Below, piece by piece: positions 42,275 through 43,471 of a stretch of DNA of 43,471 bases. Under the pieces are notes generated by a model. It was not told the origin of the DNA, did no database searches, and saw only the letters and a program-made list of their open reading frames with translations. Each line of letters begins with the position of its first letter. Position 1 is the stretch's first letter. The translations under genes and the position numbers were made by a program. Origin of the DNA: Flavobacteriaceae bacterium UBA7684. Lineage in GTDB: Bacteria; Bacteroidota; Bacteroidia; Flavobacteriales; Flavobacteriaceae. The stretch spans positions 1-43,471 of the forward strand of contig DLGW01000017.1 of assembly GCA_002482885.1 (NCBI GenBank), given 5' to 3'.

Positions 42275-43376
42275 ATGATTAGCGCAGAACAGATTAAAAA
42301 TATAGTTGAAAGAGTGGGGGCCTTAGGGCAATATCTTTGACTTAGACAATAAGCGAATTGAAATCACCAACGAAGAGGAACAATCCTTAGCTCCTGATTT
42401 TTGGGACAATGCCAAACAAGCAGAAGCTTTATTAAGGGTTTTAAGAACCAAAAAAAAGTGGGTGAATGATTTTGAAGAAATTCAAAAAAATGCCGAAGAG
42501 TTAAATCTTTCGATAGACTTTTTAAAAGAAGGATTAATTACCGAAGAAGAAGTAGAAACTCAGTTTGAAAAAACATTAGCTTTAATTGAAGCTGTTGAGT
42601 TTAAAAACATGTTATCTGCCGAAGGAGATATTATGAGTGCGGTAATTCAAATTACAGCAGGAGCGGGTGGAACCGAAAGCTGTGATTGGGTAGCGATGCT
42701 TATGCGAATGTATATGATGTGGGGAGAAAGCATGGGCTACAAAATCAAAGAATTGAATTTTCAAGCAGGTGAGGTGGCAGGAATCAAAACCGTAACCTTA
42801 GAGTTCGAAGGTGATTATGCTTTTGGATATTTAAAAGGCGAAAATGGCGTTCATCGATTGGTAAGAATTTCTCCTTTTGATAGCAATGGAAAAAGACATA
42901 CCTCATTTGCTTCGGTGTATGTTTACCCATTAGTAGACGACACCATTGAAATAGAAATCAGTCCTAATGATATATCTTGGGAAACCATGCGTTCCAGCGG
43001 AGCAGGAGGACAAAATGTAAATAAAGTAGAAACAGCAGTTCGTTTACGTCACCATCCAACGGGGATTATTATTGAAAATTCCGAAACCCGTTCGCAATTA
43101 GAGAATAAAACTAAGGCCATGCAGTTGTTACGTTCGCAATTATATCAAATTGAATTGCAAAAACGCATGGAAAAACGCAGTGAAATCGAGGCAAATAAAA
43201 TGAAAATAGAATGGGGGTCTCAAATTAGAAACTATGTAATGCATCCGTATAAATTAGTAAAAGACCTTAGAAGTCAGTACGAAACAAGTGATGTAGAGGC
43301 AGTTATGAATGGGGAAATAGACGAGTTCTTGAAAGCCTATTTAATGCTTATGGGACAAAAAGAAAATAAAGAGTAA
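42275..43376 (+). CDS. prfB: Peptide chain release factor 2, with programmed +1 frameshift
   Basis: RF2 ends translation at UGA and UAA. Frame 0 runs from the ATG at 42275 for 21 codons to CTT (42335-42337), then TGA (42338-42340). Skipping one base continues with GAC at 42339, giving a 366-residue protein. The site CTT TGA C is the classical prfB autoregulatory frameshift. A weak SD-like AGGG lies at 42325-42328. In the main frame are the stop-codon motif SPF (VRISPFDS) and the catalytic GAGGQNVNK. Annotating it as an unshifted gene starting near 42462 would cut the N-terminus. Confidence 0.96.
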
Positions 43377-43394
43377 AAAAAATATTTTTTTGTT

Positions 43395-43423
43395 TTGAAC
43401 TCTTAAAAAGCTTTCTATATTTG
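43395..43423 (+). promoter_or_regulatory. Promoter of the right-end tRNA
   Basis: TTG (43395-43397), an 18-bp spacer and TATATTTG (43416-43423) fit the Bacteroidetes consensus. The 16 bases TATATTTGCACTCGCA equal those at the tRNA-Val promoter. Confidence 0.85.
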
Positions 43424-43454
43424 CACTCGCAATCAAAAAACGGTTGTACATACT

Positions 43455-43471
43455 GGAGAAATGGCAGAGCG
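43455..43471 (+). tRNA. 5' end of a tRNA, probably tRNA-Ser, cut by the window
   Basis: GGAGAAATGGCAGAGCG is the acceptor and D-arm start typical of bacterial tRNA-Ser (type II). The anticodon lies outside, so the isoacceptor and even Ser versus Leu are not certain. Confidence 0.75.

Noticed and set aside
42462..43376. prfB beginning at the ATG at 42462
   Set aside because: Upstream sequence encodes RF2-like protein in two frames joined at CTT TGA C, so the true start is 42275.

Overview
The window looks like a chromosomal segment of a low-GC Flavobacteriaceae bacterium, most likely Flavobacterium or a close relative. Protein similarity as I recognise it points there, and so do the many Bacteroidetes-type promoters (-33 TTG, 17-19 bp spacer, -7 TAnnTTTG), the near absence of Shine-Dalgarno sequences, and several intergenic repeats of a kind I associate with Flavobacterium. 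No phage, complete insertion sequence or CRISPR array is visible.

Layout. 1-1240: the end of a tRNA-Val gene and purC. 1249-4887: a leftward accessory block with a WYL regulator, a GIY-YIG-like protein, a 5'-nucleotidase-type HAD protein, a small three-repeat protein and a BCS1-like AAA ATPase. 5070-8860: an ABC-F protein, an alpha/beta hydrolase and an outer-membrane porin. 9051-14814: an SGNH-like membrane protein, PhnA, the tRNA methylthiotransferase MtaB, a WbuC-type cupin, a glutaminyl cyclase lipoprotein, the SRP RNA and a dipeptide epimerase. 15168-17791: an SDR, a transaldolase (tal), and a UPF0175/DUF3368 toxin-antitoxin-like pair bracketed by two synonymously diverged copies of the tal 3' end. 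17792-24441: HtrA, then dapF-GNAT-mltG, a Fic protein, a DUF2279 protein and a lytic-transglycosylase-like protein. 24442-31221: hemN, katG, hisS, a START-like protein and a XerD-type recombinase. 31224-36720: an EamA transporter and a leftward stress/light-type cluster (TetR, ABC1/UbiB kinase, flavin reductase, an overlapping 48-aa DUF2256 protein, photolyase/cryptochrome, DUF2805). 36986-39951: a FecCD/BtuCD-F-type ABC importer. 40118-43471: yggS, rocD, prfB with its programmed frameshift, and the 5' end of a second tRNA (probably Ser).

How parts work together. The porin and hemN promoters carry the same 14-bp FNR-like palindrome, ATGATAAAAATCAT, exactly 22 bp upstream of a TAnnTTTG box, so one CRP/FNR-family activator probably switches both on at low oxygen. 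The photolyase cluster is tightly packed with overlapping genes and probably forms one transcript. dapF, the GNAT gene and mltG overlap or nearly overlap. Fic has paired operators at its promoter and an HTH of its own, which suggests autoregulation.

The most unusual material is non-coding: a roughly 113-bp repeat present twice whose central terminator hairpin differs between copies but still pairs; the duplicated tal 3' end; an ATTCAT/ATTCAC simple repeat that has entered reading frames (yggS, the mtaB and cupin C-termini); and a 20-bp-arm hairpin between htrA and dapF. I see no clearly new multi-gene system.
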